Assembly: GCF_949628215.1 (NCBI RefSeq)
Contig: NC_134279.1
Span: forward strand, 58,573,766 to 58,637,765
Length of the DNA stretch: 64,000 nucleotides
Reading direction: 5' to 3'
Origin: Phalacrocorax aristotelis
Taxonomy: Eukaryota; Chordata; Aves; Suliformes; Phalacrocoracidae
The translations under genes and the position numbers were made by a program. Shown piece by piece: positions 40,401 through 48,800 of this stretch; the stretch's first letter is position 1, and each line of letters begins with the position of its first letter. The notes under the pieces were generated by a model that saw only the letters and a program-made list of their open reading frames with translations, was not told the DNA's origin and made no database searches.

Positions 40401-43400
40401 CAACTGCTTAGGTCATACACATTAGAGAAGGTAGAGTATGTCTCCCTTTGGACAAATTAGGATACATATTGAGACACATCTTTAGCATTTTTAAACAAAT
40501 CTTAATTTTGCAACTTTCTTGCTGCATTAAGATGGCTTCTTGCATTGCAGTTTTTACATACAATGTTTCAAAATAGTCTTAAAAATATTTTTTCAACAAT
40601 TTGGTTGCTTACACTGCTGTCTTCAAGCTAGCTGACATTTTATAGCAGAGACCAGAACACAACTTACTAAAATAATAACATGCCAGCTTTTAATCCAGCT
40701 TCCACAATTTTATATTTTACTTTGTAAAGAGTAAAATATTTCCTTCTTCAAATTTAGTAAAACAAGAACCTCAGCTGCAGAGAATGGAGTTTATTGAAAA
40801 GAATGGTGAAAGGATTCTTGAAAAAAGCAAGCAATGGTAAGTCAGGACACTCTTCCAAAGGCTGGCAAAAGCATAAATAAAAGGAGGAAGCCATAGATGG
40901 TAACAACAGAGACTTCTAAAAATCCATAGTCTATCATAATTCAAGATAAGAAAAGGCAATGGAAAGAGGACAAAAATGAACTGGAAAGATCGAAGAGCAC
41001 AGTAAGGCTATACATGCATGTGAACTTGAGGGCTGGTGGTTTACTCTATGCTAGAGAAAAGAATTATAGCAATAGACAGAACTACAATCTTGCAATCAAA
41101 AGGCAGAGGTTCAAGCAAACACAAATATATCTGCATTAACCTTAATCAAACTGGCATGAACAACAACAGACCCAAGAAGCTGGAGCACAGACTCCAGCAT
41201 TACCTATGCTAGCACAACAAAGACATTTATGCACAGCCTGCTAAAATAATACCACTGCATCTTTACTTGTTTCTAATTTTACTAAGAAATAATGTAGGCA
41301 CGTTTCATTGCAGCTAGAACTTTGGTTATAGCACTGATGCTTCCTGTGTACTTTAAGAGGTATCTTGGATTTAGTGCAACAAATTTGTATACCCACGCAA
41401 ATGTCACCAGTAACATGCATCCCATTTGGAAAACAACTACTCACGACTACCTCACAATACATCTACATTGCAGTATGATCGAGAAGTCCAGTAGTACAAA
41501 AACATACCTGATGAAGCTTTAACGTAGTCAAAGCATGTGACAATCACTGCAAAAATACAACCGTCTTGCATGGAAGCCCATTCCATCCAAAGAAATAGCT
41601 GGAATCCCCTGTGGCTTTACCAAGTCCACCCTGAAGCCTCTGCTTGTTACCTTACCTTCATTACAAAATCTATTATTCAAGCTTACTAGATTTAATCTCC
41701 CTCATATATGCTATATAATTGTGCTGCACTAACTCTTTTCAAATGTGCATAGACATAATCCAAGTGAAGATGTAATAGGCACAGAGGAAAATGAAAGAAT
41801 TTTAGCAGTAGCACAGAAGAAAAGAAATGAGGCTAGATATTCTTTCCTGCAAAACAACTTGTCTTTCAGTAACAAAGTTTCTTATTTTTGTTTAATTCAT
41901 GCATCTATCTAGTAAAAAATGATCTTTTATCGTTTCTCAGTTAATTTCAAGTATCATATTACTATCATGCCACAAATAGGGAATCTATCAACTGTCCTTA
42001 TTTCACAGTTTGCATTATTTCATGATAGGAGATATAAAGAAATATACAGAACCTTACAGCCTCAAAGGTCAGTAAGACTGACATGAAAGAAGAGTCATAT
42101 CAAAGGCTTCTCTAGATTGAAAATCTCTAGATTGAAAATTTAGAAATCTGTTGGGGGGCAGGGGAGAGCAGACTTGGATTGGAAATTACGACATATTAAC
42201 TCCACAACTTCATACAGAGCAATACGGCTGAGCAGCTACCACCCGGTACCTTCTGACTCTGTCTTAAAATCAGTTACAAACATCTTACTAAACTGTTCAA
42301 GGTTAGGACACAACTGATGAATTTTGAAATATTGGTTGTGCTTAATGTTCAAAAATAAATATGCATTTGATATTATATTTTAATATATTTCCATACTTAA
42401 ATCTACAGTAAAGTAATTCCAATATTTTAATGCATGCCTGGGTGAAATGAACCAGATACAATACTCTGCATACTAGGTATGTTCTAGGTATTTTTAGCTT
42501 GATATCCACTGTGCCTTCAAGGTCTGTGGACTGCTGTTAAGGCACCCACAAAAAGTTAAGAAAAAGAAATCTATTGCTAATAGGCTTAAATTTGCTATAT
42601 GACAGTCTGCGCTGCACAGCTGTTGGAAAATTTTAAAAAGTGTGCAAATCCAAAATTATGACCATCAGCTCAGGAATGTAGAGAGTCAACAAACAGCAGC
42701 AATAGAGGAAATCTAGGAGACAAAAACCAGCAAAAGAATTCAGTCCTCACTGGCCCAGTAAACAATCATTCAAGCTAATAATGCTGGTTACAAACAACAC
42801 ATAGGAGTATGATGTGAACACCATTATAGCTGACTAGGTCTGATCCCTGAATTCAGATGATCTGTTTGCATCTCAGATGCAGCCTTTGTCAAAGATATGG
42901 TAGTAAACTTGGAATTTGCTTATCCCTCATGCCACCAAGCTCTATACTAATAATAAATTAATTCTACAGCAGCTCTCCTCCAAATGAATCATGTAATGAT
43001 CTAAAGCTTTTATAATGACAAAGACCTGATCTAAGTGCTTTTCTACCTGTGCTACATGACACGGCAGAGAGGAAGGATGATTGATACAGACAAAGCAGTA
43101 GAGCTGCTTCTGTCACTTCGTGCTTTTAGGGCTTGTAACTGGGCAATAAGTTACAGAGTAACGAAGTAAGAAGGTAACTCCATAGCTTCCACAGAAAGTT
43201 TTTTTTAAAAAAGGATATTTTCATACACACAATTTGTTTCTAATGGAGGTAACAGGGTTTATATGGAAAAAAAGCCTGTTGAAAACTACATAGATGAAAG
43301 TGTTGGGTTTTTTTATCTCCAGTCAATGGATAAGAAGCTATATTTCAGACTAATGAAAAGACCATTTAATTACGTTCTTAACATCAGAAAAATTCCAGCT

Positions 43401-45726
43401 GTTAGGCAGACTTATGTAGTCTGCCCAACAGCTTATACATTCTTAACAAAGGGAGTGAACAAAACATGGTTTAAGTAGTCTCCCCGTGAGACTAGAGACA
43501 CAGATAACAATACAAAGCAAGTTCTTATATTACCATTAGTTACATATTAAACTGAACTAAAACTTTATCTGAAAGATTTATTTTAAAGCACAAAGGTAAA
43601 ACACTAGCAAGCATTACAAGACAATAAAGGAATTACAAATAACTCTAGATGCTATAGATGATTAAGCTCATAATTAAAAAGACACTTCAAATTTACTAAA
43701 TTCAAATCCTTTGTGCATTTCCTGTAATATACAACTCTGCCTGCAAAAAAAAAACCCCACCCAAACCCCCAATGCTGTATAGCCTTCTCATGTGCCCTAA
43801 ATAAGTTCTCCAATTCCAAAAAGTAACAAATTAGTTTTGTCATATGTAAATTCTTCTCCTACAATTAAGAACAAATTTGTCAAAATTTCAATCTATACAT
43901 TTATCTCTTAAAATTACATGTTTTTTCTACACTGATTGCTTTGCTATGGTGAAAATATCCTATTTGGGGTAATGCTGCACATAAAAATTTCACATCACAA
44001 GTAGAAGTTGCTGAAATGGAAGGTGATGTTACACCTATATCATACATATTATCCAGTGACACAGGTATTGAAAAATTCATACCTGAATATAACTTAAAAT
44101 AGGACCTCTTCAGAGCTATGTTATTTATAGCTATATAGTTGTTGCAGCACAATAAGACTGCTGTTATGAAGCATCAGTATGCAGGATTTCCTTTCCCTGT
44201 AATTCTAGGACTTTTGTCATTTAGTGATAAAAGCAAATAACACTCTGTTGACCCCTAAGCATTTTTACCCTCCCTCCCTTCCTTAAATCTTTAATGGTTA
44301 TACAAAACATAAATAGTTAGTGTTTATATTATGGGCTACTTTGCCATTACACTAAATTAATTCTTCTCCTAGGGAATGCAAAACACTAAAACTGCTATAA
44401 CTAGATTGATCTGTCTTTAATAGGCTTTATTACACAGTGAAATGCCATATCATCACAAACTTATCTTAAAAGCAAGAAAGCAAAGATCATAAAATTTACT
44501 TGAAATGATAAGCTAACTATAGTGCACTATGTGCACTATAAAACAAGAAAAATACTTTTAGCGAAGAATGGCTGACCTATGCAGTAAAAGGAAATAAAAG
44601 AATTAAACTGATCCTTAACAAGAAAGATTAACTTGCCTAATTTACAACAACCAGTAAACACCTTTCATTTAAGAACAAATTTTACAGTTTCATCTTTAGT
44701 AACAATATGTAAGAGAAGAACATCAAAACATCTTTATAGGCACAATAAAACCATTTTTGCTTTTTAAGCTAAACACAGTTTAAGACACCTGGACAGATAA
44801 CTGCAATCACTTTAAAGTACGATGAATTTTTTTTTTCCTTCAAGTTGCATATGCAGAAGAAAAAAAAAATTTATTTTTATAGTCTGAGTATTTTTTACAG
44901 TTTCATCTCTCTCATTTATAGAAACATGTGGAAACATCACGTAAGAGTCACAAGAAGCTTACATTTTCATAGTTTTCTCCTAATGGCATGGGACTAATTC
45001 TCAGCATAACTAAACTATCAGTGTCACTTCAAAATAATTTAGAAAGCACCCTGTAACATTACCATGTAATGGACAGTATCCTGTTCATAGCAGCCTGTAC
45101 TTGGCATACTATTTAAAACACCAGTGAGTGCATCCATGCTTGCACTTTATTTATCCAAAGTTCTCTTTTAAAAAGGTCCTAGTAAAACACACAGAACACT
45201 GTTTATAAATAATTTTCTATTTCTGATGCACAGCAGCTGCTAGGTTTCTGAAGCATTTTAATCTAGAACAAAGGCTAGCCTATATATCCATGCTATCTGT
45301 AAACAGGAAATGAAAACACATTTCTCACAACAAGAAAGTAATAATTAACCTGCACGAACTGCTGTCCGATTCATTTTCTTCTTCGCTTGCTCTGTCATCT
45401 GTTTCTTGTCTGTCAAGCAAACGTGCACCTCCACAGTCTTCTGCTGAGAATTCAAACGTAGGGATTTCTGAGGTGGATGCCATTGGCCAAGCAGGTGAAT
45501 TCTGGAAATCCTGTTGGCTGGACCTTCTGTAACCAACTGATGTTAAAGGTAGGTTACCTGCATCTAAAAACTTTGTGCCACCAGTTGTTACATTTTGTCC
45601 TCTATTCCAGAAGTCTCCCTGGTGGCTTTCAATTGCGGAGTTAGGGGCTGACGCCTGATGACCAAACCACCTCCATTTGATTTTTAAAATCTGCTTCACG
45701 TCAAACTCTTTACGAGAACCAGACAT
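2305..45726 (-). CDS. KLHL5: KLHL5, Kelch-like protein 5 (whole coding span, 11 exons)
   Basis: BTB-BACK-Kelch protein. By family it is expected to act as a substrate adaptor for CUL3 RING ubiquitin ligases, the BTB/BACK part binding CUL3 and the propeller binding the target; targets cannot be told from sequence. The exons are 45,350-45,726; 33,679-33,861; 25,894-26,030; 25,255-25,451; 17,398-17,610; 13,190-13,376; 12,024-12,248; 11,570-11,732; 7,470-7,682; 4,455-4,626; 2,305-2,361. They sum to 2,124 nt (707 residues), with every junction GT-AG and every phase consistent. Human KLHL5 from the same start is about 709 residues. Residues 1-130 are Ser/Glu/Asp-rich and low in complexity, the BTB is about 165-270, the BACK about 273-375, and six Kelch repeats run about 418-707. 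The sequence is nearly identical to the mammalian protein from the BTB to the C-terminus and more divergent before residue 130. No frameshift or stop is seen; the gene looks intact. KLHL4 and KLHL1 are the nearest paralogues, but the N-terminal region beginning [12 protein letters not shown] identifies KLHL5. Confidence 0.97.
3918..3996. repeat. G/T low-complexity tract with G-runs
   Basis: Plus-strand T-runs broken by GGGG, GGG, GG and GGG. The tract has four runs of three or more G in about 65 bases, a loose G-quadruplex arrangement with long loops. Any long minus-strand open frame across it is a product of the C/A repeat. Confidence 0.8.
4345..4396. repeat. (GAAA)n followed by 31 A
   Basis: About five GAAA units run into an uninterrupted A-run at 4,366-4,396. 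It looks like a decayed retroposon tail or microsatellite, but no retroposon body is recognisable upstream. Confidence 0.85.
4455..4626 (-). CDS. KLHL5: KLHL5 coding exon 10
   Basis: Encodes residues 632-689: a Kelch blade with [20 protein letters not shown], closing on NEWTQ. Acceptor TAG, donor GTATAG. Fifty-eight bases past the donor the intron carries a run of 31 T (minus strand) and a TTTC repeat. Confidence 0.97.
6086..6547 (+). mobile_element. CR1 LINE, 3' fragment
   Basis: Plus-strand remnant of the last part of CR1: it encodes the degraded tail of ORF2 (cf. [10 protein letters not shown]), then the 3' UTR, ending in CCATTCTGTGATTCTGTGG, the CR1 end. About 460 bases remain, 5'-truncated as is usual for CR1. 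It lies antisense to KLHL5. Confidence 0.9.
6606..6710. repeat. G/T-rich and poly(C)/poly(T) low-complexity block
   Basis: Runs of GGGGG, GGG, GGGG and T-tracts, then ten C and a T-run, directly after the CR1 fragment. Several G-runs of three or more lie close together, so a G-quadruplex is possible. Apparent open frames ([13 protein letters not shown]) are artefacts of the repeat. Confidence 0.8.
7470..7682 (-). CDS. KLHL5: KLHL5 coding exon 9
   Basis: Encodes residues 561-631 and two bases: Kelch blades with [20 protein letters not shown] and [20 protein letters not shown]; the latter has the longer loop typical of the KLHL1/4/5 group. Donor GTAATA, acceptor TAG. Confidence 0.97.
7683..11569 (-). 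other. KLHL5: KLHL5 intron 8
   Basis: Mostly unique AT-rich sequence. It contains a divergent CR1 3' fragment at about 9,600-10,587. No other gene or repeat is recognised. Confidence 0.8.
9600..10587 (+). mobile_element. CR1 LINE, diverged 3' fragment (about 1 kb)
   Basis: A degraded plus-strand copy. It matches the 58.5 kb CR1 from the reverse-transcriptase region onward: the [11 protein letters not shown] stretch corresponds to VPQGLILGPMLFN, and [13 protein letters not shown] is shared. It runs to the CR1 end TTCTATGATTCTGTGAT at 10,568-10,584. Many substitutions and indels, and loss of the FADD catalytic box, mark it as old. It is antisense to KLHL5. Confidence 0.85.
11570..11732 (-). 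CDS. KLHL5: KLHL5 coding exon 8
   Basis: Encodes residues 507-560 and two bases: one Kelch blade with the double glycine and tyrosine/tryptophan signature ([20 protein letters not shown]). Donor GTATGT, acceptor TAG. Confidence 0.97.
12024..12248 (-). CDS. KLHL5: KLHL5 coding exon 7
   Basis: Encodes residues 432-506 plus one base: Kelch blades with [18 protein letters not shown] and the Trp-containing strand [11 protein letters not shown]. The acceptor reads CAG|GAG, so a GAG acceptor three bases in is possible but would be weak. The donor is GTGTGT, fixed by the phase of exon 8. Confidence 0.97.
12249..13189 (-). other. KLHL5: KLHL5 intron 6
   Basis: About 0.94 kb of AT-rich sequence with a G/T-rich patch at about 12,775-12,833. 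Nothing else is seen. Confidence 0.8.
13190..13376 (-). CDS. KLHL5: KLHL5 coding exon 6
   Basis: Encodes residues 370-431 plus one base: the BACK-Kelch linker ([18 protein letters not shown], then a basic RTKPRK segment) and the first Kelch strand (LFAVGGMD). Donor GTGTTG, acceptor CAG. Confidence 0.97.
13377..17397 (-). other. KLHL5: KLHL5 intron 5
   Basis: About 4 kb of AT-rich unique-looking sequence with short T- and A-runs. No gene, no clear transposon. Confidence 0.8.
17398..17610 (-). CDS. KLHL5: KLHL5 coding exon 5
   Basis: Encodes residues 299-369, exactly 71 codons in phase 0 at both ends: the second half of BACK, with [18 protein letters not shown] and the helix ending LPLLAPQ. 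Because it is phase 0 at both ends, skipping it would keep the frame but destroy the BACK domain. Donor GTAAAT, acceptor CAG. Confidence 0.97.
19894..20490 (-). pseudogene. Degraded coding-like remnant, origin unknown
   Basis: On the minus strand the same frame stays open across most of about 600 bases, interrupted by a TAG near 20,200. The product is unlike random AT-rich translation: rich in Lys, Arg, Glu and Ser, with a basic segment ([18 protein letters not shown]) followed by a serine/acidic one ([13 protein letters not shown]). The second part has [21 protein letters not shown] do not recognise the protein. It may be a piece of a retroelement gag-like gene or a processed pseudogene. No LTR or poly(A) tail can be assigned to it, and it has no clear splice sites into KLHL5. 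Confidence 0.35.
22681..22700. repeat. Poly(T) run of 20
   Basis: Uninterrupted 20 T on the plus strand within KLHL5 intron 4. Read on the minus strand it is an A-run, but no retroposon body precedes it. Confidence 0.9.
25255..25451 (-). CDS. KLHL5: KLHL5 coding exon 4
   Basis: Encodes residues 233-298: the end of the BTB ([20 protein letters not shown]) and the first half of BACK ([20 protein letters not shown]). Acceptor TAG, donor GTATGT. It is separated from exon 3 by only 442 bases. Confidence 0.97.
25452..25893 (-). other. KLHL5: KLHL5 intron 3
   Basis: A short AT-rich intron of 442 bases between two BTB exons. I see nothing in it. Confidence 0.85.
25894..26030 (-). CDS. KLHL5: KLHL5 coding exon 3
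   Basis: Encodes residues 187-232 and one base of 233: the middle of the BTB domain, with [20 protein letters not shown], the BTB helix and strand region that packs in dimers and contacts CUL3. Acceptor CAG, donor GTAACT. Compared with my recollection of human, two serines are alanines here (PNALWAL). Confidence 0.96.
31286..31309. repeat. GAT/AAT trinucleotide microsatellite
   Basis: About five GAT units passing into AAT units. Short, of no evident function. Confidence 0.85.
32115..32290 (-). mobile_element. Possible ancient CR1-like LINE remnant
   Basis: The plus strand reads CTCCAGAACTGTATACTGCA, then AGGTG, then a GAAGTAAAATTATTTCC stretch. In order and spacing these resemble the reverse complement of the CR1 ORF2 tail (the part encoding [10 protein letters not shown] and HLSREKEVI-like residues). 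Divergence is high, so this is a tentative call. Confidence 0.35.
33679..33861 (-). CDS. KLHL5: KLHL5 coding exon 2
   Basis: Encodes residues 126-186 and two bases of 187, including [18 protein letters not shown] and the start of the BTB domain ([17 protein letters not shown]). The acceptor is a tandem CAGCAG (plus-strand 33,862-33,867), so use of the upstream AG would add one serine codon. The donor is GTAAGT. Confidence 0.96.
34845..34900. repeat. G/T-rich low-complexity tract
   Basis: T-runs with GGGG, GGG and GGGG on the plus strand. It is similar in makeup to the tracts at 3.9 and 6.6 kb. Confidence 0.75.
35387..35391. repeat. Target-site duplication TACAA (left copy)
   Basis: TACAA directly before the LTR; the same five bases recur at 35,684-35,688 directly after it. 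An exact duplication supports a single insertion later reduced to one LTR. Confidence 0.85.
35392..35683 (+). mobile_element. Solo LTR of an avian endogenous retrovirus, short form (292 bp)
   Basis: It begins TGTGCTGGTTTTGGCTGAG and ends TAAACCACAACA, so it has TG...CA ends, and it is flanked by a perfect 5-bp target duplication, TACAA, at 35,387-35,391 and 35,684-35,688. It shares its first 45 or so bases and its last 100 or so (from TTTATCTCAACCCAC) with the LTR at 38,332 but lacks most of the middle, including the TATA region. No viral genes are attached. A 5-bp duplication fits ERV-L-type or some other avian ERV groups; the family name is not claimed. Confidence 0.88.
35689..35740. repeat. 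T/G-rich low-complexity tract (TTG repeats)
   Basis: TTGG and TTG units directly right of the short LTR, on the plus strand. Confidence 0.75.
38327..38331. repeat. Target-site duplication AGAAA (left copy)
   Basis: AGAAA precedes the long LTR and is repeated exactly at 38,922-38,926. Confidence 0.88.
38332..38921 (+). mobile_element. Solo LTR of an avian endogenous retrovirus, long form (590 bp)
   Basis: It starts TGTGCTGGTTTTAGCTGGG and ends GGTTAAACCACAACA. It is flanked by a perfect 5-bp target duplication, AGAAA, at 38,327-38,331 and 38,922-38,926. Inside are a CRE-like TGACATCA (38,591-38,598) and a TATATAAAG box (38,606-38,614), so a retroviral U3 promoter is still readable. No internal viral genes remain, as after LTR-LTR recombination. 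It lies antisense to KLHL5, 2.6 kb from a relative. A 130-codon open frame across it is incidental. Confidence 0.92.
38591..38614 (+). promoter_or_regulatory. LTR U3 elements: CRE-like TGACATCA and TATA box
   Basis: TGACATCA at 38,591-38,598 differs from the CRE TGACGTCA at one base, and TATATAAA follows 8 bases later. The spacing is that of a core promoter. It would fire on the plus strand, opposite to KLHL5. Confidence 0.6.
44518..44540. repeat. Perfect 10-bp inverted repeat, 3-base loop
   Basis: TATAGTGCAC, TAT, GTGCACTATA. It can form a tight cruciform or hairpin. No known function is recognised. Confidence 0.8.
45350..45726 (-). CDS. KLHL5: KLHL5 coding exon 1
   Basis: Encodes residues 1-125 plus two bases of codon 126. 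It starts [18 protein letters not shown] and ends in an acidic, serine-rich run ([12 protein letters not shown]), both hallmarks of the KLHL5 N-terminus. The ATG at 45,724-45,726 has A at -3, a good context. The donor is GTTAAT, with T at +3, weaker than the others in this gene. The frame remains open upstream to 45,879. Confidence 0.93.
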
Positions 45727-45879
45727 CCTTAGTGAAAGCCACTGATCGTCTAGGCAACAGGGCAAGAAGCAGCACACATAAAAGAAGATTTGTGCACCGA
45801 ACCAAGACAAGAGAAACACATGCTCTGCCTGTCTGTGGCAAGCAGATTTTCTACAGAAGGAGGCGAGAAAGCATTGCAT
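45727..45879 (-). CDS. KLHL5: KLHL5 in-frame N-terminal extension (alternative start)
   Basis: The 51 codons before the usual ATG are open and in frame, starting at an ATG at 45,877-45,879; an in-frame TGA lies directly before it (45,880-45,882), so the extension cannot be longer without splicing. The last residues before MSGS read CLDDQWLSLR, very close to the human long isoform, which I recall as CLDDHLVSLR. The segment contains a hydrophobic stretch rich in Phe, Cys and Leu that could act as a membrane anchor or signal-like segment. The upstream ATG has T at -3 and C at +4, a poor context, so leaky scanning to MSGS is expected. It may equally be 5' UTR whose conservation is partly chance. 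Confidence 0.5.
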
Positions 45880-45882
45880 TCA

Positions 45883-48800
45883 CACAGGACAGGCTTCTTT
45901 AACGGTATGCCATTTGAATATAAACAAAAGGCAATAGACGGTGAAAAATCCTGAGATAAAAAGGAGGTGAAACAATCCCCTCAATCGGGAAAAATGCCAA
46001 TCGGTTTATCCTAAAAGCTCTAAGGCTGTTTCTGTTGCTATCCTCTGACCATTAGCTTTCGAAAACACCAAACAGTATTCATTAAAGCCCTTTCAAGAGC
46101 TGAATACCACCCCCTTTTCTTAAACCACAAATGACAGCAAACGTAATTCCTGTACTGCATCTCAGAATCTCTGCTTCTTTTTCTGTTAACTCTTGCTACT
46201 ACAGAAGGGAAAAAAAACTGCAAAAAGGAAATAAAATTCTTCCTGCACTGCTAAAGAATAAATTTACAGAAAAGACTTAAAACCAATCCAAAGATAGGTG
46301 ATTATGCCAAGGAGAAACTGAACTGTAAATAATTCTTTTTCCCATTACAGGACATGCACTAACTTAAAAAGGACAAGAACAGCCTGGAAGGCTCAAGGGA
46401 CTAGCACTGGGTTATACAGCCTTTCATCTTGATGTGCTTTGATACAAATCTAGGTCTGCAGTAACTGAAAATTTCTATCTGAAATGAGCTAATGGTTTCC
46501 ATTCACTTATATGTTCCTAAAAGCAAAAGCAAGAAAAATCTAACTGGTCACTACCTAAGACACCAGAAACACCCCCGGCAAAACAGACAACAAAACGCGA
46601 CTTCTCAAAAGGCTTCTTTCTAACCATATACAATCAGCTGTTCCAGATCAGGTTAGAAGTACTGCGACAAAACAGTAAAAAAGAGAGATGGATACTTTTG
46701 AGACAGAATTCCCTCTGTATAGGTAATTTATGTAATGTATTGAAATATCCAACAAAAGTTTTTACTTGAATGAAGAAGAGAAAGCCAAAAAGTCAAAATA
46801 CACAATTACCAGTTTACATTTCCTGTGAAAAACAGCCTATTTCCCTCTATGACACATCAAGCTAGTTAGGTATAAAATGCTGACGCTCATTTGAATCACA
46901 TGCAAACAGTAATAACAAATTTAGAATAACAAAGAGGCAATGGATTTTACCAGCCCTTGATAAACACAACTATGCTTTCAGTCTTCACAGTTCAGTTAGT
47001 CTGTTCAACTCTCCAGGGCACATATGCAACTAATTTATAATAAGTGTTTCTTTTCTACCTACAGTTTTCATCAAAAGTGAAAGTCACTATTCTCTCAGAT
47101 ATGCAGTTCATTATGAGCTACAAAATATGTGATCTTGTAATTAGGTTACCTGCAGTGTCCTTTAAAACAGGATACAGGCAGAGTCCATATGAAAACTTAA
47201 ACAGTGCCCAGGTTTACCACCCAAAATACACATGCTCTGTTTCATACTCAATGACAGGAGTAAATCATGCTATTTTCTTGGGAACCACAATACTGAAAGG
47301 GCTAGTCTTAACCTGGAAAGCTCACCCATCTACTGCTCAGAACACAGTTATTTATGAAAGTCCTTCTCACAATGCTACAAAAGCTCATTTCTATAGAAAC
47401 AGCATTCCAGCTGTTCTCTACAAAAAGATGCTGCATTTCAGAGTGCGTGTCTCACCAGCATCCTGGCCTACCAGAAACTATATACCAAGGCCTTTGCAGC
47501 ATGTCCAGAAAACAGTTGAAGATACTTGGAAGGTGAGATGATTAAGTAGGTAAATATACAAAGTTGTTACTGTCTTTGCTGTGGATTTATTTTAAACAAA
47601 CAGGGAAATATTTAAGAAGGGCAATGATTTAATATATCAGCATAAACATTGTACATATGTTTAACCAAAATGATACGAGACGCAGACCCTACAAGATAAG
47701 TAGGGTAGCTAATTGGTAAAATCTTACCTGCAGTGTTCAAACACCATTATTTGTGCAACTGCAAGTTGGGTGAAACTCCAGTACAGCTTAAGGAGTAATA
47801 ACAAAATGGCTTCTCTTTATTTATCCTCTCCTTATATTTTGTGTTGGTGTCAGGTGTTCATCAAGGGTGCTTGTCAGCAGGACAAGCAACTGCTGTTATT
47901 TGCTAACAGACATCACAGCCACAACAGTAGTATTTTAATTACCCATTTAGCTATGAAAAGTAAACTTTAAATACCTTTATTTCTGCTAGTATTGTAAATC
48001 CATTATACTTAAGGACTGACCTGGATTATCTTTCTTTTGTAACAAACTCATTTAAAATTCAAACTGTCCCAGCACAAGTCTACTAAGACAATGGCAGATT
48101 TGCTGATTTAGTGCTTTTTCAGCACTTTCTCATGACATACGGGGAAATACTGCCTAATTACTGCTTTTCTTCAGCTGTGAAACTACGCACTCAAACAGAG
48201 ATTAGAAAACAAAATGTGCTGTAGTTTTAAGAGACCAAAACACAAAAAACTGTTTTCTGTTTTCTTTCATTTTTTCTAGATAATACAAACTCTTGCTCCT
48301 CTATACACTCTCCCAAATTACAGTTCTAAGACAGACTGCATAAATATCTAAAATATTTCTGTTTCATATAAATTTGATACAAATTTGTATTACAAGATGA
48401 CAAGATGAGACAAGTGCCACTTAATTCTTCAGTTTAAATTGACATTGCTTGGAAGTAATTGAGGGCCTCTTCTTGTTCTGGACAACCTTTATTACTGTGA
48501 ATAATGCGATAGCTTTTATCAGGTCCCCTGCTGGGAGTTAACAGACTTGAGAGATCTCAAATGATGAGCTGTTAGGACTTCCATTTACTAGGACCACCCA
48601 CACCTCACCTTTGATATCTCCTCTGGTGAAGGATGCTCACAAATCCAAATGCCCACTCCTAGTCTATGGCCTCCCACCATGTGTCTTTCTAACACACTAA
48701 CACATTTCTGAGAAACCTGCTAAAAAGGTAAGCTGAACGGGACCATCTCAGTCAAACACAACATACACAGACTTTGGAAGGATTCTGAAATATTTTTTCC

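Larger units (their letters stand above)
33862..45349 (-). other. KLHL5: KLHL5 intron 1
   Basis: The longest intron between coding exons, 11.5 kb. It contains two related solo LTRs (35,392-35,683 and 38,332-38,921), G/T-rich low-complexity tracts at about 34,845-34,900 and 35,689-35,740, and a 10-bp inverted repeat at 44,518-44,540. No gene is recognised. Confidence 0.8.
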
